From positions 1,828,277 to 1,892,276 of the forward strand of contig NW_023998423.1 of NCBI RefSeq assembly GCF_014805625.2: a stretch of DNA of 64,000 nucleotides, written 5' to 3'. This DNA is from Glossina fuscipes. Taxonomy: Eukaryota > Arthropoda > Insecta > Diptera > Glossinidae. This document shows positions 1 through 14,627 of the stretch, one piece after another (the first letter of the stretch is position 1; the number at the start of each line of letters is the position of its first letter). The notes under the pieces were generated by a model that had not been told where the DNA came from, ran no database searches, and worked only from the letters and a program-made list of their open reading frames with translations. A program made the position numbers and the translations under genes.

Positions 1-577
1 GACATGGCGGTGATCGCAAAAGGTTATACGAAGAGAAGGGTGAAGAGAAAAAACAGTACGTTTGTGAACGTTTGTCTTGGAAAGTGAGAAATCAGGATGG
101 GTGGGCGAAAACGCTGGCACAGCAACAGAGGCTTGATCTACAATAGTGATTTGATGTACAAATTTCCTGCAATGGCGCGGATCGGTTTATTTCATGAAAG
201 GTATTATAAAAGTTGAACGATGACGAGAATAACGCGGGGCGGGATCAAACTGTAACTCTTATCTAACTGGAGGTTATTTCAATTTATTTCTATTTTTCTT
301 TTTCTCATTCATTACCGTAAGTGTTTGAAAATTTCATGAAAATTCAATTAAACGTAATCCCAAGAAAATTTTATCATAAAATAATTATCAACCAAATCGT
401 TTACAGCCAACAGTTTTGCTGTTTGACGGCACTGATGAATAACCGCATTAAGCCGATTAAGGAATAAAAGTCAAAGCGCAAAAAAGGCAACGCTGACTGC
501 CACAGCAAGCGCGTGTCACGTCCCGTCAACAATTTACCATCAATTCAGGTAGAGATACAAGCGTAATACTCGGATTT

Positions 578-611
<34 letters not shown>

Positions 612-1944
612 ATAACAAGTAGATTAAAAACTCCAGTGAAAAATTCTCACACACTTTTGTTATTTTTCTTTCCTCTTCTCTTTAACTAAAAAACAGGCGC
701 AAAAACTTTTGCTATCTCATCTCTCGAAGTAAACAGAATGAGGTTTGAGTAATTGTTTTGCTTTTTCTCACCATTCAAGTACCCGTTTAGGCTAAGATAT
801 AACATAAAGCGATGGGTGTTAACCCAAAAAATCAGTAATTATTGTCAACAACACCCTTACCAAAGGATAAACTTATGATATGATATCCTCGTAAAGGAAA
901 AAAGAAATAAAAAAAAAACAAGTCCACCCAGCTTACTAAAGTGTTTATAAATAATAACAACAGCAACAATAACAAGAACAACAATGGAAAAGTGCTTAAT
1001 AAAGTCAGGCGTAACTTGAAAAGGTCTTTTACTGTTATGGGTGGACGTTCGTACGCAGTTGAAAAGGAACGGAAAGATAAACATGTGTGAGGGGCAATAG
1101 AATGAAACAAGTTGATCTCATTACAATACGCTTCGTTGAATGAGAAAAGTCTGAGTACTAAGCTATTGTTATTTAGCAACCATTACAACAGCACTAACAC
1201 AGTATTCTCTTTTAGCTTCTTTGCCTTGCATTCTACCAATCGTCGTAGGTGTGAGTGGGAATATGGTGGCACAGCAGAATTCTGTCAAAAGTTTTATCTA
1301 AGCTTTGCAGGTTATCTTCTTCTTTTCATACACGAGCATACAATAGCCGACACATACCAGAAGGCCCACAGCAGCCAAATGACTTTAAGTGGATTTTCAT
1401 ACGCAAACATGGCTTTAGTTATGTTATTGCCAATGAAAGGACATTCTCGTCTATGCTGTAGGGGTAAAGCTACTAACATTTTTTTTACTGTGTTTTGGGG
1501 TTTGTACTTAAGTAATACCTTTTCACCATTACCACGGGAGATATATTAAGTATAACATGGCCTTGCAACACATTGCAATATGTAGTGAAGATTACATTAA
1601 ACGTCGCCGTGAGTTGCAAAGTTAACTTAGGTAACTTTGGTTGGGTGTATTCTGTTGTCATTCTATTGAAGTTAAAGTCGTTCATGGAGAATAAGACTCA
1701 GAGCTTAAATCAATTTACCCAAGTTTCGGAATCGCTCGGATTTAACGAGTGATCTAAACAGTGGGGAAAATTCAATACTGAGTTTTTCAGAGAAGAAATC
1801 TTTAAACTTTCTATAACGTGACAAGCGTGTTTGTGTTACTCTGTAAAAAAATCACAAATTCCTTCGATTCTAGATTAAACGTATTTATATTCCGAAATTT
1901 AAACTGAACCTAACAGCATATATATCGATGTATGTATATATATC
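1..1944. other. Gene-free AT-rich stretch
   Basis: Apart from the poly-T tract I see no gene or repeat I can name. Overlapping short frames at 832-1549 show no family signature and several lack an ATG start. The part at 420-540 is GC-richer without coding frame and could be a conserved non-coding block. Confidence 0.4.
580..609. repeat. Poly-T tract, 30 nt
   Basis: Uninterrupted T run. No adjoining body of a retrotransposed copy was recognised. Confidence 0.9.
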
Positions 1945-2090
1945 TGCCTGAGTGCCACACTAGGCAGAGGATCACAAATAACGGTTTAGTGGTTGAGAAT
2001 TCAAATCCCAAGCCCTGTAAAGTTTTCATGGTAGTGCTTTAAGACTTTAAGACTTAGTCTTAGAGGTTATTTCTCTGGATATATATATTA
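1945..2090 (+). mobile_element. tRNA-derived SINE, internally deleted copy
   Basis: CTGAGTGCCACACTAGGCAG at the head, GAATTCAAATCCCAAG as B-box region, then the shared TTAGTCTTAGAGGTTATTTCTCTGG tail. The body is shorter than in the 17.2-kb copy. Confidence 0.6.
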
Positions 2091-2289
2091 TTACACAGAC
2101 TGACATTTCCAATTAAATGCTATGTTATTCAGTTATTGATTACGCTTACATGCTAAGTTACGTATTTACCGCAGCGTACTATACTTTTGATGAAACATAA
2201 CTGCGTCAATTTTGCAGTTCATAGTAATGAAATATGTGTGAATATGTGGAATCGAAAAGATTATAATATTTTTCGCTTTTTTTTTATTA

Positions 2290-2900
2290 TAACCGTCATC
2301 GAAGTGTGATGGGCCTCAGAGATCCCATAGTCGGCGTCAAATTCTAAATCGATTTAAACATAACCATAGGTCTGTCCATCTGTCAACATGCATAACGTGT
2401 GTGTTAACTGATGTTCTGGTCGGAAGTACGCAGCAACCACCTTCAAGTTTGGCATAACGATTGGAAATTCTTGCACGCAGGTTGGTATTGAAATTGACTT
2501 GAAATCCATCAAAGGACACCGCCACCGTACAACATAACCCGAGACACAGTGTACAGTAGTAGTAAAATTTTATATATATAATCTATGAACGACCTCGTGG
2601 CACCTATATGAATACGGGGAAAATCGGCCGCGCCTATTCAATATTATAGACAAACTAAACAAGCGCGGTCTTTGCGCGCGGGTCGATATTAGAGTATGCC
2701 TTGGCTACATTACAGCTTTCTGAATTTAATATAACAAGCAATGCTTTTGTCCGACAAAAATAGAAAAAATCGGCCATGCCCACGCATTGTTCTAAAGTGT
2801 TAAAATTTAACTTTTTTTTGTTGTTTTTTTAGCTTTTCCAATAAAGACGTGATGGGCGTAAACAATTCGGTAGCGCCCGAATATAATTTTTTTGCTTCTT
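2290..2900 (-). repeat. Dispersed repeat, minus-strand copy
   Basis: In minus orientation: two GGGCATGGCCGATTTT / GGCGCGGCCGATTTTCC-like modules (about 2619-2640 and 2766-2782), then GACAGATGGACAGACC and ATCGATTTAGAA (about 2345-2385). Same module order as the 31-kb plus-strand copy. Confidence 0.5.
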
Positions 2901-5685
2901 TTCTTATATCCACTATTATGTGAAGCTTACATGTGCTGTTGTGACTAATGTTATGATGTTGTTAAAGATGTTTTGCGGATAAATGGGATGCGGATAAAAA
3001 TGGATTTGCATATGAAAGAAAAGAGTAACAATTTTTTGTTTGAAATTTTCAGTCGTTGTTGGCCAAGTAACAGAAAGGTTTAAGAGGCCTCTTAAAAATA
3101 TTTTTTCTTTCTAAAATGTTGCAAATGAAATTTTTTTACTAAGTTTCTCATTAAAAAAAAGTCCCCGAAAGTCAAGCGAATTGAAGAGAAGCCAATAGGT
3201 TGAAGCAAAAATATTAAATGAATATCGCCACGATTTTTATAATGCAGACCCAAGTTTCATTGTCCGATATCTCAATTAGTTTATTCGTCCTTTCAGGTCG
3301 TTATAGCAAACGAACTGCATTTGAGAAAAATGCTCTATGTGCAATGTAGTAATACATCACAGCACATCGGATCTGTTTTCAAGTGATGAACAGTTAGTTT
3401 ATGCAAAAAGTTCTTTCAATCTTAAGTGAAAACGAAATTCTTTCAATTTGTGCGACTTTAGCAAGAATTCGTTTTACATGATCTGATTAAAAACTTTCAG
3501 AAAATGAAAGCGATTTTCTTTAAATGGCATAGGATTATTTGAAAAACATTCAACAACTAAACAGCTTTAAGGTTGAAGTTCAGAAAAGGGGAAACAAATT
3601 TGCAGCCTTATATGCCTACAAAGCGCAAGCTTGCTGTTACACAGCTCGGGCAAGTTGTTAAGCGCAGTTAGATAACTATTACAGAGCTTAGTTTATTTCA
3701 TTTTTACTTATCACAAAAGCGAACATGTATTTCGTTACTTTCCATTTGGGGCGATAAAAACGATGTCGGCCGTTTATACAACTTTAGCAAATAGAAGGAG
3801 ATTCGAGGTAAAATTTATCGGGGGAGTTGACAAAGGAAAACCTTTTTTGCCCTATTAATGACATTAAAGCGGGATATGTTTGTATATGCTTAAGCGATTT
3901 TATCCGCCATCGGGCGATGCAATTTATTTGCATAGAAGATCATCGTTGGTTAAATGAGTTCCACTTAGTTTGCCACATAGTTTCTTGAACCGACAAAGAT
4001 TGAGGCAAAACTTATACCATGTGTGGTTCAAGTCATCAATAAACTCCCAACAAAACCCCCACACCTAGTGCTCCTTGCGAAATTTATTTACAATCGTAAA
4101 TTGGAGCGAATGTTCTAAGGACCCTTTGGTATGTTGCGGTAGTAAGACCAAGCCTGATTATCGCCTATGCTTTGAGCTTGCTTTTTTTGACCTTTATTAC
4201 TACCATCACCACTATATCCGATAATTAGAGTGAACATGGGGGTACTATGGATGGCAGTACAGCCGGTTTCTTTCGTCAATTTCTATTTAATTTTTTTCCA
4301 ACATATTTTTCAAGGTCAACTTCTTCCACTGTGACTTCTACAATTAGAGGTGCCAAAGCTATATGATATGACTATGGGAATTTAAGAGGTTTCGGAGGGC
4401 AAGCGTTTGCGAGCAAGATTTGTGGCATAAAGAGTAGCTCCACCTCCGGTTGTAATACATGTACTTACGCAGGAAACCAGTCGTCACTCTTAGTACTGCC
4501 TGCAAGAAGAAAGCGGCAACCATCGTTTTACAAGAAGTATGTTTTCTCTGCTATTAATTTGAAATTATGCAATAAATTTTTCCTTAAACTGTCAACATAT
4601 AAACAAGTATAGCGTTTAACCCGCAAACGAATGCCATTGGCAATCCATGCTGCGCTTCGATAAGGTTAACTTATTTGCAGAGGCTTCGGCTAAGCTCTAA
4701 GGTAGGCATTGATATCTGCACTTATCATGTTCTCTTATACTTGCTCTATGTAGACGGTATCCTTGGACGGTTGGTAGGTTGGTTTAAAGCAGATGACATC
4801 CACTGCACAATGCAACCTCTGTTTTCAAAAATAAAGCAAAAATTGTTTTTTCATTCGTCAGTTATAAATAACAACAGATACGGTGATGCAGTGTCAATGA
4901 AAAAGGAAAAAATCGTCCACGTCTACTCAGGAATATAGTATCGAAATTTGACTGTTTTATGTGTGGAAAATGGTAGAGAATGTGGCGGGATGCCATATAA
5001 TATAATATCCTTGCTTGTTCTATGCAACATTTGTGTTTGCTTTAGATCATGGGCGACTAAAATGCACTGAGAAGCGGCTCTAAATTACTTATGGATTTTT
5101 TTTTGTCCAAATTGATCATTATCTCTCAGGAACACAGTAGAGATCTTTTTATATCTTCTTGCAATCGTCATTCTTCTTGTGTTTTGTTTTTTCTTTTTTG
5201 GTGTTTTTTGAGAAAGGGACCGTTTCGGCAATTGCTGTTAATCAATTATTTGACGTCATTAGGTGATCCGTTGTTCTTTAGTTGATATTTATGTGTAATT
5301 GCGTGGCAAAGGCGATTCGGGAAACTTTTATTCAAGTGCTGTTGCGTTTACAATCATTTATCTTTTGTTTATCTGTAACATAATTACTTTAACATTCTTG
5401 ACATACTCTTACATGTGTTTTCAAACAAAAAATAATGCAATTAATGTTCACGTGCCTGCTTTGTCCCGGAAAGCAAAGTGATTATCAAATAACATATAGC
5501 GGCGGCGCACGACAAGGTGTAACAATAAAATACAGAAAACTGTATTATCTTCACTTTCACAGATTAGTGTCTATATATGCGTATATGTGCGCAGGTGAAC
5601 TGCATAAAACTTATGTGTGAAAATATCCTGAATTATCCTGACAAGTGCGCTTTATTATTACTTCGCTTCTTCGCAATAAAAATAT
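2901..5685. other. Gene-free AT-rich stretch
   Basis: Nothing supported. Short frames only (for example 4675-4938) with no recognisable motif. Confidence 0.4.
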
Positions 5686-5688
5686 GAC

Positions 5689-5720
<32 letters not shown>

Positions 5721-5757
5721 CGATGATGATGATAATAATAATGATGACGATAATAAT
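5686..5757. repeat. GAT/GAC trinucleotide microsatellite
   Basis: (GAT)n interrupted by GAC and AAT units, with a poly-T stretch just after it. A His-rich frame read across it on the minus strand is an artefact. Confidence 0.9.
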
Positions 5758-8700
5758 GTTTTTTTTTTTTTTCTTTTTTTTTTATTATTATAAGTCTTAA
5801 TGTTTGATGATGATGAGCGCATACCTTTAATGATGATGATGTCAAATATTATAAAGATCGCGTGGCAAATTTGTTAAAGAAATTCGCTTTGTTTTTATAT
5901 AAAATTTCAAAGATTGTTTTTTTTCTGTTCCTCTTTATGTAGTACTTTAGAAAAAGTAAGCTAAGCTTGAGTCACTTATTGAAACCTACACATACTTATG
6001 TGCGCAATCAGTCAGTTACTTAAGGTTTCATGAGTTTTTGTCAAATTCAAAAATGATTTCGTTTTCAAATTATTCTTATGAGCTGCACTTGCATCTGCCT
6101 CAACTACATGCTCGATGGTTTGATGGTGAAACCGTCAATTAGCCCGCCCTTCAATTATATTGAAAAGTTTTTTTTTCCCTTAATTTTATATAGAAAGAAG
6201 AGAGAAGAAACAAGCAAGCATTGGACACTAGACAGCCATAAGCAAAAATGTTTTTATTATAAAAATTATTTTAATTAAATTTCTATATAAAAAAAAGAAA
6301 AAAGAAAAAAACGATTTAGCCATTAACTCCCCCGCAAATAAAGGCTGAAATCTGAGTACAGCTTCTTATTTATTTGTTTTCCTTTTCTTTCTCTTAATTA
6401 AATCAAGCTTCTTCTGCCTTAGGCTTACTTTAAAATTTTGAAATTTTTCTGTCAGTAGCTAGATTTCCTACAACATAATTATAGTCTGCGCGTGATGCGC
6501 GATGATGGCCCGTGGGCAAATTGCATATGAGTTGCTTTTGTTGTGCACGAGGTTTTCTTCTCTTTACGGTAGATACATACGTATTACTTGGGGGCTTTTA
6601 ATGACCATGAAATTTTTACCAATTTAAGCCTAAAAAAACGCATAAACGCAGACATGTTGCCTTAACTTGTTGCAGTGATTTTTTTATAGTCCACCATCTC
6701 CGGTAGACCGGTAGATAATTTGCTGAATTATTTCATGTTTTTTCCATTTTTTTTCTTCTTTTCTTTGAACAGCGCTAAAACCTTTATAATGTTTGGATAT
6801 CACGCAGAGCGTTTTTTTTTTTCTGCAAAATATTTTTAAAGTTTTGTGGTTATTTGAATATTTTCAGTAAAGAATAAATTGAAAAACCCTACTTAGACTC
6901 AGAATTAAATTCATTATCAAAACCAATTAACGTGAAATCGAACATTGGCAGTTTAAAGGCGACATCGTCTAAAACAGTTAGTCACGTGAAAAATAAGAAC
7001 TTGATTGTAGTAATAAAAGCTAATCGAAAGGAAACTATAAACATAAATAAAAGAAAAGGCAAACAATAATTAATGCAAGAAGTAAAAGTAAGAAATTTTG
7101 CAAAAGAACTGCAGTACTGCAGTCTATATCCCGCTTGGTGCTTCGTTGTCGCGGATCAAATTTTCAAAAAAAACCGCCGCAAAGACCAGCTTTACCTTCA
7201 TAGGCACAAAGCACCTACGATAACAAAACACAAAACTACATATTTTGAAGACATCAGTCGGTAAGTTCGTAGGATGACATATATAGTCGCGTGAGTAGCC
7301 GGATAGGTAAGAGCCACGATTACAAAGTCAGTGTTCGCGAATTCAAATCCTTTAGCTTAGAGCTTAGCCATGGGAGCATACAGTCGGTAAAGGCACGGCA
7401 CTCACCGATTCGCCGCACACCTCTTTCCACACTGCTTTCCGGGGAATGCCCCGAGTAATTAGTCACTTTAAAAGAAGACAACAAGGCAAGAGATGTCACC
7501 AGTACTATTTATTATGAACGAATCCATGCTATTTTTATATTTTTTCAATTACGTTCGGAATTTCGGTTCACTGTATGAAAATGTTCGACACAGATACCAC
7601 GTTCAAAACACTGTTGCTCATTTGGGGCAAATAAGTTATTGGGGCTTTTTCCCGTGCTTTCATAAGAAGTGAAGCACTACTCCGTAAGTACATGTACACT
7701 TGAGCTTGGAGAGTAAATCGCATTGCTTGACACTTCACACTTGAGTGCTCCCAATGTATGGTGAATCAATTTTTGCTTGTGAACAGATTGATCGACGTTA
7801 TGTAAAGAAATGACCACGTCGGAGCTCGCTCGTATTTTAAACTGCGAGAGATTGAAATCGATTAACTGCTTTTGGCAGCGTTTAGTATTGACCGTTTCAC
7901 CAGATTTTAACGGCTAACGAAAAAGCACATTCTTCTCGTTTCCCCAAACATAGAAAATCGTTTACCGGTCAAAGAACTCGACGCAGATAATGCGACTAGA
8001 TCTACCCATGAATTTCTGCGCCTGTGATTCTCAAACGCTCTCTACTAGGCATAAAAGTCGGCTGAGAAGCGATTTTCTTATTAAAGTTCGGTGAAAATTT
8101 ATATAATATTGTACTGCAAAGCTTACACTAGACGTTACTTGCACAACTTTTAAAATCAATTTTTAAGAAATCCTAAATAATAAGCAGGAACATTGATTAG
8201 CCGGCCTGACTGCTGTGGCTCAAGGACTTTTGTTGACTAAAAACTTTAATTATTGATTAATCATTATCTGGAAACCTAGCAAATAACAGCCGCGAAGTTA
8301 GTTTGCGGATTTCCTTCGCCACTAGCTACAGGGATAATTTGATAAGAATTCCATTTGCAAAGAAGCAAAGAAAACAGAAGATGACACCTGCCGGCACCAA
8401 ACCAAAACTCTCAAAAGAACTAATAAAAGGACACTCAAGGACAAATAAACCCTAAATATTCGGTTTTAACAAATAATAAATAAAATTTGGTGCTTGCATG
8501 TATTGCGATCACTTCTTCAATTGAGAAGCGCATTTGTTGAGACAAATGTTGAGCGTTCCAAGATAAGTATCTACACACAGTTGATAATCCAATAATAGTA
8601 AATGGAAAATTGTTATGTACAGATTTAAATCATCTAATGTAACCCTTGTGTTCATCTATATATTTCGCATTACTTCACCTTTCATATCATGTTGACTGGT

Positions 8701-10194
8701 CGATGTCACTGATCAAAATACATGCAATCACCTATATACCGCATATATATATTTATATACATGTACATATATTGAAGAGATACATCTATCTTAGATAAGA
8801 TCACCGAAAGCAATTACGTATAGAGAGTAATATTTTCTCACAATACTACGAAGGACAGTAAGCGCACGCCGTTCGTTTTAGCTGGAAAGGGAAAGAAGCA
8901 AAAAAGGATGATGATATACACCACGTACGTCTATATTATTTGCTTTGAGTTTGACAGTGCGTGTATTTTTGATATGATCTTTGCCATACACATACACGCA
9001 CATTGTCTATAAGTGATACCTCAGAAAGGTTAAGACAGTTATATAACCATAATTTTGTTGTTAATAAAAGGTTTACTAAGTAAATAAAAGACAACCGAAC
9101 ACTAATACACTATTTAATACACATGCGAACATGCACAAACACACACCTAGCATATATCTTATACTGAGGATATAATAGAAAAGGGAGAATTTTGCGTGTA
9201 TGTCCCTCCTTGTATAACAATAAATTCATCTACTTTGCCATAAATATGACAATCAACCGAGTGATACCGAGTCCCTTTTCTTCCTCATCTTATTCTTCTT
9301 GCCAAAATTATATCGTGACCCTAACGTTCAATGAGGAAGCTATGAAAACTACTACAACTATTTACAAAACTATTGTAGGAATGTAATAAAACGACTTTGT
9401 AACGACTTATTCAGCTTAAGGGGATTGAATGGTAAACACAACCAAATGGTACAACCGTTGATGCTCGTTACTTTCATAGTATGTATAACGTAACAAGGAT
9501 GAGAAATTATGCGTCTTCATCTCAAGGTTTCTCCATTTGATTTATATAATTTACACCGTTTTTGAATAGCTGTAGAATTGCAATGCTGTGATGCTTTGAA
9601 AGAAGAAGAAGACCGCACTTGGAAGAGTATTAAGAAGAAGAGATCGACGTATATTTATTGTTTAAGAAGAAACTTGAGGACTCAAGCCTCAAATTTATAT
9701 ACATATTTATTTACACGTGAAAGGCAGCTATGGTGTAATGACAGCCAAATTGGACTCTTAAAAATGAATCTTATACTGAACGTTACGACTTCACTTGCAA
9801 AGTGAGTAAATAAGTAATGGAAGACTAAAAAGGAACAAATTCGCTGTTTGTATAAGCAACAAAGAGAAAGAAAAAGAAGAAAGCATCTTTCCACGCAGCA
9901 CAGAGGCACTTTCGTAGCCAGTGAAGCCGGTGTAGCTCCAAGCTGAAGATAAAAGGTATGTTAGCTGTAACTGCAATTATTTGTTCAAGAAATTTTTCTC
10001 TAAATTGAATGCAAAAATTCATCATCATCATCAAATCATTTTTTTTTGTGAAGACTTGTTTTTAAAAGAACGGAGTAAAGTCCTATTTGAACGACTGAGA
10101 GGAAAATTTAGCAAAGCCAATTGATTACAAAATATAATCCGAACACTAAAAAAAGGAAGAAAGTCGGCGACAAACTTAACCCCCTATCTTATGG
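5758..10194. other. Mostly gene-free stretch with one SINE head
   Basis: Besides the SINE head at 7285-7345 and a few short TA and T runs, nothing is supported. 7346-7480 is GC-richer and may be old transposon sequence. Confidence 0.4.
7285..7345 (+). mobile_element. tRNA-like SINE head
   Basis: GTGAGTAGCCGGATAGGTAAGAGCC and GTGTTCGCGAATTCAAATCC give A- and B-box regions. The head matches the one at 62.76 kb (CACGAYTACNAAGTCAGTGTTCGC) better than the 17.2-kb copy, suggesting a subfamily. Downstream DNA to about 7480 is GC-richer but does not match the other tails. Confidence 0.5.
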
Positions 10195-10450
10195 CGTCTC
10201 TTTTTAATACCCTACAATACATGTGGTAAGTGTATACGAAGTTTGTGCGGTTGATCGTAATATTTAGAAAAACTTGAAACGCACGCGTTTTCCTTTCTAA
10301 GCCTCCCGTCTAAGCCTCTCTGTCCATAGGTCTGCCTTTTTGTGTTTCACCATCTGCTCTATTAACAAATTTTAAGATGCTTCAACATTTTTTAGCTCAA
10401 TCGCGAACACTATTGAAAATGTACAGAATCGAGTCATTTTCCTGCGACTT
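10195..10450 (-). repeat. Dispersed GACA-rich repeat, minus-strand 3' end
   Basis: The terminal block is read in reverse (ATACCCTACAATACATGTGG, then GTTTGTGCGG), followed by a decayed TCTGTCC/GTCTGCC core. Matches the end block at 35.4 and 58.5 kb. Confidence 0.55.
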
Positions 10451-10549
10451 ATTTTGACAAAACTATGATTTACTTATTTATTTATTTAGATACTTTGTAG
10501 ATGGATTTCCAAAGTATAGGTGCTGCTGCATGTGCTCGTCTGTATGGAA

Positions 10550-10630
10550 ACTGCACCGTATTTGGGATTTAAACGCACGACCATTGAGTTGTTAGTCGCG
10601 ATCCTTTGCCTACTCAGCTAATCAGTATAT
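10550..10630 (-). mobile_element. tRNA-derived SINE head, minus strand
   Basis: Minus-strand reading GAGTAGGCAAAGGATCGCGACTAACAACTCAATGGTCGTGCGTTTAAATCCC carries both promoter-box regions and matches the 39.8-kb copy closely. Confidence 0.6.
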
Positions 10631-12984
10631 GCTACGTACGGCTTCTAATATTTGCCGACAAAAGTCATTGAATAGCAGAATTTTGACATGCTAAGTCTAT
10701 AAAATTTGGAGGGGATAGGGCCGTTTTTGGAATCCCCTTCCTTACAAAACAATAAACTTTCTTAAGACAACGAAATCTAAATTTTGCCGTTTTATGACAA
10801 AAGTTGGTCTAAAAAAGTTATCTAACATCTGCCTTCATCAGGCCTCTTTTCCCACGATAATTAAGTGTAGTTTATGTGATCTCACAACGAAAATAAGCTC
10901 AGAGCTGTATTAGACAAAACTCACGTGAAGTGGTTTTAATGATGGGATTTACTCGAATAACTATGTTTGCGGATGCTGCGCAATTAGCTTGAAGCAGTCT
11001 TCAACTAAGAACTGGCGTAAAGGTTCAAAGGTCTATCGCTCAGTCGTCCTTGGCTCGGTATCTATCTAATGTAGTTTTACACTTTGTCTAAATGCTATTC
11101 TTCGATTGTTTCGCGGAGACACAGATGGACAACGAGATATACGCGCTTGTGATCATCGCTAAACCAAATAAGAAACATTCGCTGTTCAATGATATAAATA
11201 ATTTCTCTTCCATCATTAGAGTTGCAGATGACTATGGCTGGCCTATGTCCCACTTTTTATTGCACAACCTTTAAGTTTTTAATAGTTTAGAAGATTAACC
11301 TAATGAATATGGAAAGTTAAGGTGTAAAAACATTGGGTTCTTCTCAATGAACTCTTTAGGAAAAAATAAACACAAAGTTATATCAAATTGTTCGGTCGTA
11401 CGCGTTAAGCCGATATATACTTGACGTCTCCTCTAATAGATTGGAACAAACTTGAATTACGAAGTTGGAAAATAGCAGAAGGAACATGCAGGGAATTAAA
11501 ATTGTTATGGTTCTTTCTCTTTAATAATATGTGAAAAAATTTGCTGTGTTGAAGGAATAAATGTGCATAGAATCCAGTTAGTTGCGAAAATTAACATACC
11601 GAAGATCCCAAACCATAATAGGAAATGGTTCTCAAGCCTTTAGCCTTTAGCAGCGAAACGACATAGTTGGCGCTAATACACCAATGTGAAGATACTGGTA
11701 GTGTAAGGCACAAATAGTCGACAATCTCGTCGACGAGTAGTCGATGTAAAGCATTTCCTGAGTAACTGGGAGCAAGTGTTTTGTCAACCGTCGGGCTAAT
11801 CTACTGCTTCACTTCATTTCATTCTAGGCATTGCTATCAAAATCGTCTCGCCTTTGCCAAAATCAACCAAGCATCGATCCGACATCGATTAGGAACCTTT
11901 AGGGAAAAGTGTTTGAGTAATCATTGAATTGTGGGTTGCCCCCCCCCCCAATATAGAGCATAAGTCTATAACCTATTAATGCCTATGAAATTGATATCCC
12001 AACTAACTAACGTATACGAATGTTTTCTATCCGGATTCGTAGAGGAAGAAAGGACTTTCCTTTTTCATAATAAGAATTCTTTGTTTCTCTTTTTTTTCAA
12101 ATTAAAATAATTTTACACATTTTCTGCAAACTCTTGACTAATTGTAATTGTTTTCCTGTTTTTCCACTACTTTTATGTTGTTGCGCCTCTAACACATAAA
12201 ATCTTGTGTAATGATTGCCAAGACATAAAAAGATCGCTTTGAACATTCAGTCATTTAAAGCTTTAGTGATGCTGAAGGGCTGGCCGTAAAAATTTTGTTG
12301 TACGTATATTAAGGGACCAATCACGCTATTTGCTAAGGTAAGGGCCTTTTTTTTTGTTTTCTTAAAGCAGAATAAATTATTTTTCTTCACATAATTTCAA
12401 ACAATAATTTTTCTTTTAATTTTTAATTTAAAAGTAAAAAAAATCAATCATTAATTAATTAATTACCAGTTAATAGAGAAAAAGAAATTATTAATTGTTA
12501 CTTAGTTAAAAGTGCATTAATTAATACAAGAAACGATAAGTTGTCGTAAATGGAAGGAATGCGAGTACAATGCATTTTAATTTATAAATCATTAAACATA
12601 TCGCTCTGCATGTCTCCTCTCTGAGACATATCAATCCATCACTGATCGCTGATCGTAACTTATAAACTAACACGTGACGAAATTTCGACGCGTTGTGTTT
12701 AAAGGATGAGGTGCTAGTCAAACATTGTATTGGTCTGTCAAATGCGTTGTCATAAATATGCCAGACCAGAAACTTATTGAGTAATGCGATAAGTTTCTAA
12801 GTTTCCAAAGGATATTCTTAGGATAGTCGTCGACCGTTGCCTCCCTTTCGCTAGATTATGCTCATTCAGGAGGGCATGTCACTGGGTCACTGCCGTACAC
12901 TGCAAATTCTCGATTACTCACCGATTAAACTCACTTTCATCAATTTTCAGTTTTTAAGATTGCAACTTCGTTCTTAAGTAATTA

Positions 12985-13215
12985 CACCCCACACCGGATA
13001 TATCAAGTTTGTGCGAATGTTTGCAATACCATGAAGAACTTGATCACTTTTTCAATCGGTCCAAGATTGTCTGTTCGTCTGTCTGTCTTGCTATCTTGTG
13101 CTCAACCTACGGGTAGCATTTTTTGAAAATCGTTCAGATTGGGCCGCCTTTTCGAACACTTCCCTTACAATGCTATATTTTGAAAAATCGTTATATGATA
13201 AACTGTAGGGTCGTG
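12985..13215 (-). repeat. Dispersed GACA-rich repeat, minus-strand fragment
   Basis: CAAGTTTGTGCGAATGTTTG, then GTCTGTTCGTCTGTCTGTC, then TTTTGAAAATCG modules: the family order in reverse. The outer end block is decayed. Confidence 0.5.
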
Positions 13216-13920
13216 ACTAAAATTTATCTTTCACTTTTCACTGTTCACTAAAAGATATTGTTAAGAAGAAGTAATCAGGCACGCGTTGGTGTTCACCATG
13301 TTTATTATCGAATTGACGCGTTTTTAGGCAAACAATGTACCGTCATTTGAGGAATGCACAAAATCATTTTAAATATTCTGCTAAGAAAAGCAAATAATAT
13401 TGTTTTGTGTTAAAAAAAATAAACAAAAATAAATGAAAAAAAAAAAAAAAACAGATGCAACTGCATTGTAAATTGGGCCCGTATAAGCTTGGGTAGCTTG
13501 CGTTTCGCTCCTGTGTACACATTTTTAATTTGAAATGCATTAAAGGTAAAATCTATAATCTTGTAGTGGATAAACGAAAGAATCGATTTAACGCTTTTCC
13601 ATCTTCTAGTTTTATCTCTTTTGCATGGCCCAGCACACAATTTTGTATATTTTGCACATTCGCTATATAAGCAGCAGTAAACTTTAACAAATGATCTCAA
13701 TTCGTTGATGAGTTACCAAAGAGTCAAGAAACTTTTGCCAAAGGTGAACCAGCGCACACATAAACAATTGCATACAATAACGTAGATTTGTTGTTATTAG
13801 CATTTTTATTTTTCACTATTTAAGCAACTGTTTCCCCATTCGACTCGCTACTGTATGCATTGGCAATGAATGAATTGCAGATATAAATATATATATATAC
13901 GTTGAACAGCCCTAGGTACT

Positions 13921-13944
13921 ATATATATATATATATATATATAT
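13921..13944. repeat. (AT)12 microsatellite
   Basis: Uninterrupted AT dinucleotide run with shorter TA runs on both sides (13880-13898 and 13978-13988). Confidence 0.9.
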
Positions 13945-14627
13945 GTCTATGCATATATATGTAGCATCTATACACACATATATATATAGAACAGTAGCTT
14001 TATTTACGTCAGGGTTTACAGCAAATTTCTGCACACACGTTCAACAATATACGAAATAACTAAATACGGTAGCTGTGCTGCATGAGTTTATGTTCATGCT
14101 TAAAGCTTCATGCTCTGAGCGGCTTAAGGTTAATTGAAAAATTACAATTAGCTAAAAGAAGCACTAAAAAACGATTCAAATGGATTACTAAACACTGTAA
14201 TGTATGTATGTATGCATGTACAAACGGGTGTATGTGTGTTTGTGTATATGTGTTGTGAAACAAAAGTGAAAAAAAAAGAGTAAAAGAAAAAACCGAAAAT
14301 TCTAAATTTGTAAAGGATCATAAATCTTTTGCTGACGCATACAAACGCACACACCTAGAAAAACAAAACATAAAAAAAAAAAGCACAGTTATTGCGAACA
14401 TTAAATTCGTCAAAAGGTCAATAACTTCGTTTATGAAGAACACTTCACTAAGCTATCAAAAAAAAAATTCCAATAAAATCACTTCCGATATTTACTCATA
14501 TTTTATAAATTAACATAAATTCAGTCTTCAGTTAACGTGTAACGAACGTGTTCAACGGGTTCACCTGTCGTCACTTGCACCTTAATGACGCGGGTAATAA
14601 GAAGAAGGAAAAGAAAAAGAAAATCTT

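Noticed and set aside
5633..5845. His-rich minus-strand frame
   Set aside because: Produced by the GAT microsatellite.
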